DNA from: Klebsiella spallanzanii
GTDB taxonomy: Bacteria; Pseudomonadota; Gammaproteobacteria; Enterobacterales; Enterobacteriaceae
DNA: 64,000 bases
NCBI RefSeq assembly: GCF_902158555.1
Contig: NZ_CABGGS010000044.1
Span: 248,001-312,000, forward strand
Direction of reading: 5' to 3'
How positions within the stretch are numbered: position 1 is the first letter of the stretch; the number at the start of each line of letters is the position of its first letter. Of the stretch, positions 41,159-49,192 are shown one piece after another. The translations under genes were made by a program, and so were the position numbers. The notes beneath the pieces are model-generated. The model was not told where the DNA came from. It did no database searches and worked only from the letters and a program-made list of their open reading frames with translations.

Positions 41159-41950
41159 ATGGCAGTTGCAGATTTGGATAAACAGCCAGATTCTGTCTCT
41201 TCGGTATTGAAGGTTTTTGGCATTCTGCAGGCGCTTGGCGAAGAGCGTGAAATTGGCATTACCGAACTGTCTCAGCGCGTCATGATGTCAAAAAGCACCG
41301 TTTATCGCTTTTTGCAGACCATGAAATCGCTGGGGTACGTGGCGCAGGAAGGTGAATCTGAGAAATACTCTCTGACCCTGAAGCTTTTTGAGCTGGGCGC
41401 GCGGGCATTGCAGAACGTCGATCTGGTGCGCAGTGCTGATATTCAGATGCGCGAGCTTTCGCGCCTGACGAAAGAGACCGTCCACCTGGGCGCCCTGGAT
41501 GAAGACAGTATCGTTTATATCCACAAAATTGACTCGATGTACAACTTGCGCATGTATTCGCGCATTGGTCGCCGTAATCCGCTGTACAGCACCGCCATCG
41601 GCAAAGTGCTGCTGGCGTGGCGCGATCGTGCTGAAGTCGAGCAAATTCTGGAGGGCGTGGAGTATAAACGCAGTACCGACCGGACCATCACCAGTACCGA
41701 AGAGCTGCTGGCGGTTTTAGATAAGGTCCGCGAGCAAGGTTATGGCGAAGATAACGAGGAGCAGGAAGAGGGACTGCGCTGCATCGGAGTACCCGTTTTT
41801 GACCGCTTCGGCGTGGTTATCGCTGGTCTGAGTATCTCTTTCCCGACGCTGCGTTTTTCTGAAGAGCGCCTGAACGAGTATGTGGCGATGCTGCATACGG
41901 CGGCGCGTAAGATTTCTGAGCAGATGGGCTACAACGACTATCCGTTCTGA
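41159..41950 (+). CDS. kdgR: IclR-family repressor KdgR
   Basis: KdgR represses genes for uptake and breakdown of 2-keto-3-deoxygluconate and pectin products. The 263-residue length is exact. The N-terminal winged HTH (GITELSQRVMMSKSTVYRFLQTM, about 36-58) and the C-terminal effector domain with HLGALDEDSIVYIHKIDS and EDNEEQEEGLRCIGVPVFD are conserved. It is divergent from yebQ across 177 bases. Confidence 0.97.
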   Translation: MAVADLDKQPDSVSSVLKVFGILQALGEEREIGITELSQRVMMSKSTVYRFLQTMKSLGYVAQEGESEKYSLTLKLFELGARALQNVDLVRSADIQMRELSRLTKETVHLGALDEDSIVYIHKIDSMYNLRMYSRIGRRNPLYSTAIGKVLLAWRDRAEVEQILEGVEYKRSTDRTITSTEELLAVLDKVREQGYGEDNEEQEEGLRCIGVPVFDRFGVVIAGLSISFPTLRFSEERLNEYVAMLHTAARKISEQMGYNDYPF

Positions 41951-41962
41951 TCTTGTGCAATA

Positions 41963-41989
41963 TTCGGGCTACAGCGACTGTAGCCCGAA
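41963..41989. terminator. Perfect hairpin between kdgR and yobH
   Basis: An 11-base stem TTCGGGCTACA..TGTAGCCCGAA with a 5-base loop lies between convergent genes. It has no T run and may be a transcript-stabilising or Rho-linked hairpin, or a solitary REP-like unit. Confidence 0.5.
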
Positions 41990-41995
41990 CCATGA

Positions 41996-42235
41996 CTAGC
42001 CGTTATCAACGACCGTGACGCTTTTTCGCAGTATAGGGCAATCGGTAATGCCGATAATACCGCTACTGGAGTGAACATACTGTGCGGTACTTATGCCGCG
42101 AGCCGTGAGATATTTGCACTGCAATCCAAGTCCTCCGGCATTCTCACTGCTGCCCATCAATACGCCGTAACCGCTTAATAATACGCCAATCCACACGATG
42201 GCCAGCACCACAATAGTACGAATGATCAATCGCAT
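41996..42235 (-). CDS. yobH: Small exported/membrane protein YobH
   Basis: This 79-residue protein has an N-terminal hydrophobic segment (MRLIIRTIVVLAIVWIGVLLSGYGVL), probably an anchor or uncleaved signal. The rest is conserved with E. coli YobH (GLGLQCKYLTARGISTAQY, GIIGITDCPILRKS, VVDNG), including two cysteines. The function is unknown. It is divergent from mgrB. Confidence 0.92.
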   Translation of the reverse strand: MRLIIRTIVVLAIVWIGVLLSGYGVLMGSSENAGGLGLQCKYLTARGISTAQYVHSSSGIIGITDCPILRKSVTVVDNG

Positions 42236-42339
42236 TGTTGCCTCAATATTTGTATTATCCTTGCGTTTATTCTGTCATGAACACGAGTTGAAACAAGTCT
42301 ATGATTCCTAAACTTGTCTTTCGTATTACAGTTAGCCGC

Positions 42340-42355
42340 GGTTTAAGAAGGTCAT
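42340..42355 (+). promoter_or_regulatory. Candidate PhoP box upstream of mgrB
   Basis: GGTTTAAGAAGGTCAT holds one perfect GGTTTA half-site and a degraded second half (GTCAT) at 5-base spacing, 39 bases before the mgrB start. PhoP control of mgrB is established in enterobacteria; the exact site is inferred. Confidence 0.5.
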
Positions 42356-42394
42356 GTTATCCTGGCGACATCTGATTCTGGTGCGGAGTGTGGA

Positions 42395-42538
42395 GTGAAA
42401 AAATTACGGTGGGTTTTGCTGATAGTCATCATTGCGGGATGTTTACTGCTATGGACTCAGATGCTTAACGTAATGTGCGATCAGGATGTACAGTTCTTCA
42501 GCGGCATCTGCACTATTAACAAATTTATCCCCTGGTAA
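42395..42538 (+). CDS. mgrB: PhoQ feedback inhibitor MgrB
   Basis: MgrB is a single-pass inner-membrane peptide that binds the PhoQ periplasmic domain and damps PhoPQ signalling; its loss raises lipid A modification in Klebsiella. The GTG-started frame encodes 47 residues: basic start KKLRW, a transmembrane helix (about 6-24) and the periplasmic part with [13 protein letters not shown], whose two cysteines (28 and 39) form the needed disulphide, ending INKFIPW. It looks intact. The sequence has the Klebsiella form (TQMLNVMC) rather than the E. coli form. Confidence 0.96.
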   Translation: MKKLRWVLLIVIIAGCLLLWTQMLNVMCDQDVQFFSGICTINKFIPW

Positions 42539-42612
42539 GACATTTTTAATCTGACTGATTTTCTTCTGCCACGTCGGTGGTAGAATAATCGCCTTCTCTT
42601 TGAGGTGGTGAA

Positions 42613-42903
42613 ATGAGTGAGTTACTAAATCCTGGGATCGTAAGTCTGGCATCCGTGGCGCTTTCTATTGTGCTGTTACTTGTCGGCCTGTTGTTATGGT
42701 TTTTTGTTAATCGCGCCAGTTCGCGCGCCAATGAGCAAATCGAACTGCTGCAAGCGCTGCTGGATCAGCAAAAGCGGCAAAATGCGCTGTTGCGCCGTCT
42801 CTGCGAGGCTAATGAGCCTGAGAAAGAGAGTGCAGCCGAACCGTCTGTAGCCGAGAAGGGGAAAGGTGACGACGATTTTATCCGTCTAGTTGCCGAGCGC
42901 TAG
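42613..42903 (+). CDS. yebO: Small membrane protein YebO
   Basis: This 96-residue protein is conserved with E. coli YebO. It has one N-terminal transmembrane helix (ASVALSIVLLLVGLLLWFFVNRASSR, about 16-40), then a coiled-coil-like stretch (EQIELLQALLDQQKRQNALLRRLCEANEPEKE) and a C-terminal acidic region ending FIRLVAER. The function is unknown. TTTGAGGTGGTGAA upstream gives the ribosome binding site. It is close to mgrB on the same strand. Confidence 0.94.
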   Translation: MSELLNPGIVSLASVALSIVLLLVGLLLWFFVNRASSRANEQIELLQALLDQQKRQNALLRRLCEANEPEKESAAEPSVAEKGKGDDDFIRLVAER

Positions 42904-43055
42904 TCCGACTAACAGGTGTGCATCCCCTGCGGTGTGCACCTGCATATTACTCCTGACCATAACTTATCCTTATCTATTTAACCCTTCTTGCTCTGATTGC
43001 TGAACGCAAAATGAGCGACTGTTATCATTTCATCTACCCGTTCTGGTGATTTGTT

Positions 43056-43182
43056 TATACCCTAAATAATTCGAGTTGCTTAAAGGCGGCAAGAGAGGGA
43101 GTCCCCAGGAGCATAGATAACTATGTGACTGGGGTGAGCGAGCGTAGCCAACACATAAGCAACTTGAAGTATGACGGGTATA
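43056..43182. repeat. ERIC element (copy 2)
   Basis: This 127-base element starts TATACCCTAAATAATTCGAG and ends AACTTGAAGTATGACGGGTATA. It holds GTCCCCAGGAGC and TGTGACTGGGGTGAGCGAGC, close to the ERIC core used in typing. Its orientation is opposite to that of copy 1 at 14456-14583. Confidence 0.95.
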
Positions 43183-43536
43183 GATAATCAAATAAAAGGA
43201 TAACTAACGCATCCTATTGTCTGAGAGTAAAGCCATGTCATCAATACTTCATTATTAGCGTCTAATATAGGCAATATTTCAGGCCTTTCATTTTATGCAT
43301 TTCATTATTATGGATGAACGAGGTTAACGCGAATTTTCAGCTATCGATATGAGCTTTTCAGTGCATCATTATGCAGCAGATTAGGGATACCCCTAAATTT
43401 AGCAGCTTGCGTCTTTAGGGGCGCGGATGGGTTGAAGTTGTTGAGCTGCGGTAAAAAAGTTGTCGCGATAAGGCCTGTTTTTGGGCAAGGAGTGCAGGGT
43501 ACCGGAGCATAGGTTAATGGAAGCAAAGTCGCATAA

Positions 43537-43568
43537 TTGTGCAGACGATCAAATGATTCCCTTATAAT
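43537..43568 (+). promoter_or_regulatory. Probable promoter for yobF-cspC
   Basis: A perfect -10 TATAAT (43563-43568) is preceded by a weak -35 candidate (TTGTGC at 43537, spacing 20; TGCAGA gives 17). It would leave a leader of about 90 bases before yobF and about 245 before cspC, in keeping with the structured leaders of csp genes. Confidence 0.5.
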
Positions 43569-43664
43569 CTGTGCGAGCGATCGTGACCCGTTTAAAAATG
43601 GCTTGCCATTATTTACGTAGTGTGTGATAACACGTTTCGGGTTAAACGAGGTACAGTTCTGTTT

Positions 43665-43781
43665 ATGTGTGGCATTTTCAGTAAAGAAGTCCTGAGTAAA
43701 CACGTTGTCGTTGAATACCGCTTCTCTGCCGAACCTTATATTAGTGCCTCATGCAGTTATGTGTCAGTTTTATCTATGTAA
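43665..43781 (+). CDS. yobF: Small stress-linked protein YobF (short form)
   Basis: The frame encodes 38 residues starting [20 protein letters not shown], clearly YobF, the small protein made with CspC and raised under stress in E. coli. The E. coli protein runs nine residues further (..SVLSMLCLRAKKTI); here a TAA follows SVLSM and the next bases (CCTAAGGGCGAAGAAAACAGTCTAA) keep the old coding sequence in another frame. The C-terminal end is therefore lost by a small indel. cspC starts 40 bases later. Confidence 0.85.
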   Translation: MCGIFSKEVLSKHVVVEYRFSAEPYISASCSYVSVLSM

Positions 43782-43821
43782 GCGCCTAAGGGCGAAGAAA
43801 ACAGTCTAAGGAATTTTGCAA

Positions 43822-44031
43822 ATGGCAAAGATTAAAGGTCAAGTTAAGTGGTTCAACGAGTCTAAAGGTTTTGGTTTCATTACTCCGGCTGATGGCAGCA
43901 AAGATGTGTTTGTACACTTCTCTGCTATCCAGGGTAACGGCTTCAAAACTCTGGCTGAAGGCCAGAACGTTGAGTTCGAAATTCAGGACGGCCAGAAAGG
44001 TCCAGCAGCAGTTAACGTAACTGCTATCTGA
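43822..44031 (+). CDS. cspC: Cold-shock-like RNA-binding protein CspC
   Basis: CspC is a constitutively made cold-shock-domain protein that binds RNA, acts as an antiterminator and affects rpoS mRNA stability. It has 69 residues from ATG 43822; two codons upstream are in frame but the family starts [17 protein letters not shown]. The RNP1 (KGFGFI) and RNP2 (VFVHF) motifs are complete, and the sequence appears identical to the E. coli protein. AAGGAATTTTGCAA precedes the ATG. A terminator follows. Confidence 0.98.
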
Positions 44032-44056
44032 TTCAAGACCACTGAATCTTGTAAGA

Positions 44057-44081
44057 AAGCCTCGCATCAGCGGGGCTTTTT
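44057..44081 (+). terminator. Rho-independent terminator after cspC
   Basis: AAGCCTCGC..GCGGGGCTT stem (one G-T pair) followed by TTTAGTTTTT. Confidence 0.85.
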
Positions 44082-44222
44082 AGTTTTTATTGCAAAACAT
44101 TTCTGTTCTACCCCCTCCGTTGCGCTTTGTTGCAAAACAACATCCTTATTAGCACTGTTTAGCAGTCTGTTTTGTATTATTTCTATTAAATCAGAAAGTT
44201 GCAAAATGATGATGGAGCTAAG

Positions 44223-45968
44223 GTGCAAAAGAACAAAAATAAATCAGTTGCCAATTTTACCCCTCTGCGGTTTGGGTTATTGTGCGTGGCTATTCTTTGC
44301 TGTATGGGGCTATTGTTGGCTCGGGTTGGCTGGTTACAAATCGTCTCGCCTGACAATCTGGTTAAACAGGAAGATATGCGCTCCCTACGGGAGGAGCCTA
44401 TTGATGTACAGCGCGGAATGATAAGCGATCGCCAGGGGCGCCCGCTGGCGGTTAGCGTTCCGGTGAGTGCTATCTGGATTGACCCGCAAACCACCCTGGA
44501 AAAGGGGGGCGTAGGATATGGCCCACGCTGGCAGGCGATGGCCGAGGCTCTACATCTCAACCTTAGCGAACTGGCCCATCGCGTTGAATCCCATCCTCAT
44601 GCGCGTTTTCTCTATCTGGCGCGCCAGATAAACCCAGAGCAGGCGGAATGGATCGACAAACTCCACCTGCCGGGTATCAATCTGCGCGATGAGTCGCGAC
44701 GTTTTTATCCTGCGGGACACGTTGCCGCGAATCTGCTGGGTTTTACCAATGTTGATAACCAGGGCATTGAAGGGGTAGAGAAAAGCTTTAACGCGCAGTT
44801 GACCGGCCAGGCTGGACGTCGGCTGGTGCGTAAAGATCGCCACGGCAACGTTATCGAAAATATCACCGAAGTTGCAGCCGTCCCTGCGCATAATTTGCAA
44901 CTGAGTATCGATGAACGACTGCAAACGGTCACTGAAGATGCGCTGGACAACGCCGTACGCTGGAACAAAGCGGAATCAGGCGCAGCAGTATTGATTAAGA
45001 TTGATACCGGAGAGATTCTGTCGATGGCCAGTTATCCGGATTTTAACCCTAATAATCGCGATGATGCGAAGCTGGATGATTTCCGCAATCGCGCAATAAG
45101 CGATACTTTTGAGCCTGGCTCAACGGTAAAACCGCTGGTGCTCATGACCGCACTACAGCAGGGGATTGTCCAGCCGGATAGCGTGGTGGATACCCATCCG
45201 TTTGTCCTCGACGGCCATCGAATTCGCGACGTGGGCTATTATCCGGAATTAACCCTCACCGGTATCCTGCAAAAATCCAGCGATACCGGGGTTTCACATT
45301 TATCTCTGGCCATGCCGGTCCAGCATCTCATCGATACCTATAAAGCGTTCGGTTTCGGCGACTCAACCGGATTAGGTCTGACCGGTGAAAGCGCCGGGCT
45401 GATGCCACAGCGTCGCTACTGGGGGCAGTTGGACCGGGCGACCTTTGCTTTTGGCTATGGTCTGATGGTGACGCCGCTTCAGCTGGCGCATGTTTATGCT
45501 ACCATCGGCGGCTATGGCATCGAACGTCCGCTATCGATCACCCGCATCGACCCGCCGGTTATGGGGACACGGGTGATGCCAGAACAGATTGTGCATGAAG
45601 TCGAACATATGATGGAGAGCGTAGCCTTACCGGGCGGCGGAGGCACCAAAGCCGCGGTACGCGACTACCGGGTGGCGGTAAAAACCGGTACCGCAAAAAA
45701 AATCGGTCCCGATGGCAAATATATTGATAAGTACGTCGCTTATACCGCAGGTGTTGCGCCCGCCAGTAACCCGAAATTCGCGCTGGTGGTGGTGATGAAT
45801 GACCCCAGTAACGGTTCATATTACGGCGGCGCGGTTTCCGCGCCGGTGTTCAGCCAGATCATGGGCGACGTCCTGCGCCTGGAAAACGTGATGCCGGATG
45901 GAATGCCGGAGGGTTCAGAAAACCTTATCGTGATGCATAGCGACGAGCCTCTACCGCCTGCGTTGTAA
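44223..45968 (+). CDS. FtsI/PBP3-like peptidoglycan transpeptidase (second PBP3)
   Basis: This class B penicillin-binding protein closely resembles FtsI but is encoded outside the dcw cluster, in the place where Salmonella carries PBP3SAL, the septal enzyme used at acid pH. GTG 44223 with GGAG 5 bases upstream gives 581 residues; an in-frame TTG at 44199 has no ribosome binding site. It has a short cytoplasmic tail, one membrane helix (about 16-36), a pedestal domain with RGMISDRQGRPLAVSVPV, and a transpeptidase domain with S300-T-V-K303 and K487-T-G. The second motif reads S352-S353-D354 instead of SSN. Confidence 0.92.
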   Translation: MQKNKNKSVANFTPLRFGLLCVAILCCMGLLLARVGWLQIVSPDNLVKQEDMRSLREEPIDVQRGMISDRQGRPLAVSVPVSAIWIDPQTTLEKGGVGYGPRWQAMAEALHLNLSELAHRVESHPHARFLYLARQINPEQAEWIDKLHLPGINLRDESRRFYPAGHVAANLLGFTNVDNQGIEGVEKSFNAQLTGQAGRRLVRKDRHGNVIENITEVAAVPAHNLQLSIDERLQTVTEDALDNAVRWNKAESGAAVLIKIDTGEILSMASYPDFNPNNRDDAKLDDFRNRAISDTFEPGSTVKPLVLMTALQQGIVQPDSVVDTHPFVLDGHRIRDVGYYPELTLTGILQKSSDTGVSHLSLAMPVQHLIDTYKAFGFGDSTGLGLTGESAGLMPQRRYWGQLDRATFAFGYGLMVTPLQLAHVYATIGGYGIERPLSITRIDPPVMGTRVMPEQIVHEVEHMMESVALPGGGGTKAAVRDYRVAVKTGTAKKIGPDGKYIDKYVAYTAGVAPASNPKFALVVVMNDPSNGSYYGGAVSAPVFSQIMGDVLRLENVMPDGMPEGSENLIVMHSDEPLPPAL

Positions 45969-46028
45969 CGGTGGCCTGGAGGGGCGAATAGCGCTACACT
46001 TTCGCCCTTTCAGCACACCGGAGTTGTC

Positions 46029-46823
46029 ATGTCTTACAGTTGCCCACTTTGCCACGCGCCGCTGAGTCGTCGCGACAATAGCTATATCTGCCCGCAGCGG
46101 CATCAGTTCGATCTGGCGAAGGAAGGGTATGTCAATTTGCTGCCGGTGCAGTTTAAGCGTTCTCGCGATCCGGGTGATAGCGCTGAGATGATGCAGGCCC
46201 GGCGAGCGTTCCTCGACGCGGGTCATTATCAGCCTCTAAGAGATGCTATCAGCGATTATCTACACACCTTTGCGCCGGTGGATCTGCTGGATATTGGCTG
46301 CGGAGAAGGGTATTACACTCATGCTTTTGCGGCTATTGCCACCCGTAGCTGGGGACTGGACGTCTCGAAATCCGCCATTCGCGCCGCGGCAAAACGCTAT
46401 CCGCAGGTCAACTTTTGCGTTGCCTCCAGTCAGCGCCTGCCGTTTGAAGATGTGTGCCTGGATGCGATAGTGCGAATTTACGCTCCCTGTAATGCTCAGG
46501 AGCTGGCTCGCGTTGTCAGACCGGGCGGCTGGGTCATTACCGCGACGCCAGGGCCTCGTCATTTACTGGAGCTGAAAGGGTTGATCTACGATGAAGTGAG
46601 GCTGCATGAGTTGAACACGGAAGAGATGGAAGGATTCACGTTACGTCACCAGCAGCAGTTAGCCTATCCGATGCAGCTCAGCGGCAACGAGGCGGAAGCT
46701 TTGCTGCAAATGACACCGTTTGCGTGGCGGGCAAAACCGCCGGTTCGGGAAACGCTGCGCCAGCAGGCACTATTTGGCTGCCAGACCGATTTTGCTATTC
46801 ACTGCTGGCAGCGCAACGCCTGA
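46029..46823 (+). CDS. rlmA: 23S rRNA m1G745 methyltransferase RlmA
   Basis: RlmA (RrmA) methylates G745 in 23S rRNA helix 35. The 264-residue product has the N-terminal zinc finger with Cys5, Cys8, Cys21 and His25 ([18 protein letters not shown]), then a Rossmann SAM-binding fold with [16 protein letters not shown] (about 80-95) and [20 protein letters not shown]. coli RlmA has 269 residues. It is convergent with mntP, with 3 bases between the stops. Confidence 0.97.
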   Translation: MSYSCPLCHAPLSRRDNSYICPQRHQFDLAKEGYVNLLPVQFKRSRDPGDSAEMMQARRAFLDAGHYQPLRDAISDYLHTFAPVDLLDIGCGEGYYTHAFAAIATRSWGLDVSKSAIRAAAKRYPQVNFCVASSQRLPFEDVCLDAIVRIYAPCNAQELARVVRPGGWVITATPGPRHLLELKGLIYDEVRLHELNTEEMEGFTLRHQQQLAYPMQLSGNEAEALLQMTPFAWRAKPPVRETLRQQALFGCQTDFAIHCWQRNA

Positions 46824-46826
46824 ATA

Positions 46827-47393
46827 TCAGCCAGCGAAGTGGCTCCAGAGTATCTGGGCGCCAATGCCAATCAGCACAATACCACCGAGTATTTCTGCCC
46901 GTTTGCCAAGCAGCGGGCCGATAAAACGCCCGACCATCATACCCAGCGTTGACATAATCAGCGTGGCGCAGCCGATGGCCAGCGCGGTAGCGATAATATT
47001 GACCTGCAGGAATGCCAGGCCAACGCCGACGGCCATCGCATCGAGGCTGGTGGCGAAAGCCGTGGTGACCAGCAGCCAGAAACCGTGGCGGCGGGGAGCT
47101 TCGCACTCTTCATCATCACCGCCGCGAAATCCTTCGATAACCATACGACCGCCGAGAAAAACCAATAGCACAAAGGCAATCCAGTGGTTCCATTCCAGAA
47201 CGAACTGGCTGGCGAGCATCCCCATTCCCCAACCGACGAGCGGGGTGAGCGTTTCGATAGCGCCAAAGATGAGACCCGTACGCAGCGCTTCAGAAAATTT
47301 CGGTTTATGGAGGGTCGCGCCTTTCCCGATGGAAGCTGCAAAGGCGTCCATGGACATGCCGAAGGCAAGAAGAATTGTAGCGGATACATTCAT
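46827..47393 (-). CDS. mntP: Manganese exporter MntP
   Basis: MntP pumps Mn2+ out of the cell. The 188-residue length equals E. coli MntP. It has six hydrophobic helices, with the family's internally repeated motif: [14 protein letters not shown] (helix 1) and [16 protein letters not shown] (helix 4), whose aspartates are needed for transport. Its long leader holds a yybP-ykoY riboswitch, and a Fur-like box lies further upstream. Confidence 0.97.
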   Translation of the reverse strand: MNVSATILLAFGMSMDAFAASIGKGATLHKPKFSEALRTGLIFGAIETLTPLVGWGMGMLASQFVLEWNHWIAFVLLVFLGGRMVIEGFRGGDDEECEAPRRHGFWLLVTTAFATSLDAMAVGVGLAFLQVNIIATALAIGCATLIMSTLGMMVGRFIGPLLGKRAEILGGIVLIGIGAQILWSHFAG

Positions 47394-47494
47394 GAGAGCG
47401 TCCTGACCGGGGATAATCCATATGACACATCGCCGCCCCCAGTAAATATACGCAGCTCATCCTGATGATGTCGCGCCGCGTACAGCAGTGATGC

Positions 47495-47625
47495 GTCTAT
47501 GGTCTCGCCTGATTGAATACTTTCTTCTTCAACCCGCACGTGCCACGTTTTGCAACGAGTATGTTGACACGTACATTTTCTGACAGACAGAAAATCGGCT
47601 ACTCCCCAACGACGGCGCAACCTTA
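47495..47625 (-). promoter_or_regulatory. yybP-ykoY manganese riboswitch in the mntP leader
   Basis: On the minus strand the leader holds the class signature GGGGAGTAGC (47607-47598), a hairpin (TTTTCTG..CAGAAAA), the ACGTGTCAACATACTCGTTG stretch also present in the E. coli mntP leader, GTGGCACGTGCGGG, and the closing GGCGAGACC near 47509-47501. The element lies about 110 bases before the mntP ATG. Mn2+ binding would expose the mntP start. Borders are approximate. An open frame across it (47390-47629) is incidental. Confidence 0.9.
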
Positions 47626-47679
47626 ACATAATTTTAGAATATAAAACAATAACAGAAGACGGTTATTTTGATAACTAAA

Positions 47680-47694
47680 TGATAACGATTTTCA
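47680..47694. promoter_or_regulatory. Fur-like box upstream of mntP
   Basis: TGATAACGATTTTCA matches 13 of 15 positions of the Fur 7-1-7 core TGATAATGATTATCA. mntP is reported as a Fur-affected gene in E. coli, which fits the site's position upstream of the leader. Confidence 0.65.
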
Positions 47695-47748
47695 TTTCAA
47701 TTTATAGGTGAATGATTCGTTAATAAATATCGGTGAATAAAGCAGGTT

Positions 47749-47811
47749 AAATATAGCAATGGCTATATTTCATTCGCCTGTTCAGGCTGAAATATAGCGC
47801 AAGCTATATTT
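47749..47811. repeat. Twin AU-rich hairpins downstream of yobD
   Basis: Two nearly identical inverted repeats, AAATATAGC..GCTATATTT at 47749-47770 and at 47790-47811, have 4-base loops. They flank a GCCTG-TT-CAGGC stem at 47776-47787. They start 6 bases past the yobD stop and may end or stabilise the leftward transcript. Confidence 0.8.
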
Positions 47812-47816
47812 ATAAC

Positions 47817-48275
47817 TTATTGAGTGGAAACGAGAAGTTTGTATATTTTTTCCAGATCGTCGATATTTCGTACGCGAATGAGCAGGCGGCGTTGCTCTAA
47901 TTGCATCACCAGCACACCATCTTCTGATAAATTCATCTCTTTAATACGCTTATATTCGATCCAGATATTAGCGAAGAAAAAGCCCTGTTTTTTGAAGATG
48001 ATTTTGGGCGAACGGATCCAAAAAAGATATAACCCCATTAAGGCCAGGGCAGATAATAGCCAGGTGGTGATAAGCTCGCCCTGGTTGGCGATATTGTTAT
48101 AAATCAGTATTGCAATGAGGCCGACAAAGATAATGCCATCGACGCGATTGCGGCGGAGCAGGGGGATAGCCAGCAATACAGGGCCATTGCGGCGAGGCAT
48201 GATGAACTGATCGTAAATTGCAAAAGCGAGCAGAACGAGAATAAACAGGATTAACACCAGGTCCGTGATTGTCAT
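47817..48275 (-). CDS. yobD: DUF986 inner-membrane protein YobD
   Basis: Start [24 protein letters not shown] gives 152 residues, the length of E. coli YobD; the frame is open 40 codons further upstream through the manZ terminator and is not conserved there. Hydrophobic helices lie at about 5-22, 48-63 and 72-90, followed by a cytoplasmic part ([32 protein letters not shown]). The function is unknown. It lies downstream of manZ but is separated from it by a terminator. Confidence 0.93.
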   Translation of the reverse strand: MTITDLVLILFILVLLAFAIYDQFIMPRRNGPVLLAIPLLRRNRVDGIIFVGLIAILIYNNIANQGELITTWLLSALALMGLYLFWIRSPKIIFKKQGFFFANIWIEYKRIKEMNLSEDGVLVMQLEQRRLLIRVRNIDDLEKIYKLLVSTQ

Positions 48276-48287
48276 CCATCCTCCAAA

Positions 48288-48314
48288 TAAAAAAGCCGGG
48301 GGCAAGCCCCCGGC
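48288..48314 (-). terminator. Rho-independent terminator of manXYZ
   Basis: A perfect 9-base stem GCCGGGGGC..GCCCCCGGC; on the minus strand it is followed by TTTTTTATT. It lies 14 bases after the manZ stop. Confidence 0.92.
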
Positions 48315-48328
48315 GTACAGCACGTTAA

Positions 48329-49180
48329 TTACTGACCCAACAGGCCGACAGCGTAACCTGCGATACCGATGACGAAGAAGCCAACGATGATCCACAGGGC
48401 GTTAACTTTCTTACGCAGCAGCCACATGCAGGCGAAAGTCAGCAGCAGCGGCACCAGACCTGGCATTAGCTGGTCAAGGATTGTCTGCACGGTGGTGACG
48501 CGAGTCTGACCATCCTGACCGGTGATAGTGGAAACCACCAGCGGGATGTTCACATGCGTCCACTTGTTAACCAGCGCCCCCATGACAAACAGGCCGAGGA
48601 TTGACGCCCCCTCAGTCAGTTTTTGCAGGAAGCCGCCGCCCATATCTTTAACGATGTCGATACCTTTACGGTATCCGTACGCTACGCCGTAATAACGGGT
48701 CAGCAGACGCACAGCGTTAAACAGGATAAAGAACAGCAGAGGGCCAAGCAGGCTGCCGCTCATGGCGATACCTGCACCCAGCGCAGCGAATACCGGACGA
48801 ACGGTACCCCAGAAGATCGGGTCGCCTACGCCTGCCAGCGGCCCCATCAGACCCACTTTGATACCGTTGATGGCACCATCGTCGATTTCTGCGCCGTTCG
48901 CACGCTGCTCTTCCATCGCCAGCGTTACGCCGAGAACGGGGGCCGCTACGTATGGATGGGTGTTAAAGAACTCAAGGTGACGTTTAATCGCCTGTTTACG
49001 CGCATCGTTGTTCTCCGGATACAGGCGACGAATAGCCGGTACCATGGAGAAGCAGAAGCCCAGCGCCTGCATACGTTCGAAGTTCCATGAACCCTGGAAC
49101 AGGTTAGAACGAATGAACACGCCACGAATATCACTCTGAGTGAGTTTTTTCTCGGTGGTATTTTTAGTCATATCAACCAT
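48329..49180 (-). CDS. manZ: Mannose PTS permease IID component
   Basis: ManZ is, with ManY, the membrane part of the mannose/glucose/glucosamine phosphotransferase system. ATG 49180 gives 283 residues like E. coli; a GTG at 49189 adds three codons but overlaps the AGGTGA ribosome binding site. EIID signatures are [51 protein letters not shown] and [14 protein letters not shown]. It starts 12 bases after manY; a terminator follows. Confidence 0.97.
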   Translation of the reverse strand: MVDMTKNTTEKKLTQSDIRGVFIRSNLFQGSWNFERMQALGFCFSMVPAIRRLYPENNDARKQAIKRHLEFFNTHPYVAAPVLGVTLAMEEQRANGAEIDDGAINGIKVGLMGPLAGVGDPIFWGTVRPVFAALGAGIAMSGSLLGPLLFFILFNAVRLLTRYYGVAYGYRKGIDIVKDMGGGFLQKLTEGASILGLFVMGALVNKWTHVNIPLVVSTITGQDGQTRVTTVQTILDQLMPGLVPLLLTFACMWLLRKKVNALWIIVGFFVIGIAGYAVGLLGQ

Positions 49181-49192
49181 TTCGCTCACCTG

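Larger units (their letters stand above)
42904..43664. other. Long non-coding stretch yebO-yobF
   Basis: These 761 bases lack a supported gene. They contain the ERIC element 43056-43182, an 8-base inverted repeat CCCCTAAA..TTTAGGGG (43390-43397/43414-43421), and a probable promoter at 43537-43568 for yobF-cspC. A leftward 120-codon frame (43341-43703) is antisense to yobF and shows no protein-like features. The middle part (43183-43390) holds nothing recognised. Confidence 0.6.

Noticed and set aside
43341..43703. Leftward 120-codon frame upstream of cspC
   Set aside because: It is antisense to the start of yobF, crosses the probable yobF-cspC promoter and lacks family features.
47390..47629. 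Leftward 79-codon frame overlapping the mntP start
   Set aside because: It runs through the yybP-ykoY riboswitch and has no protein-like features; the conservation is of RNA elements.
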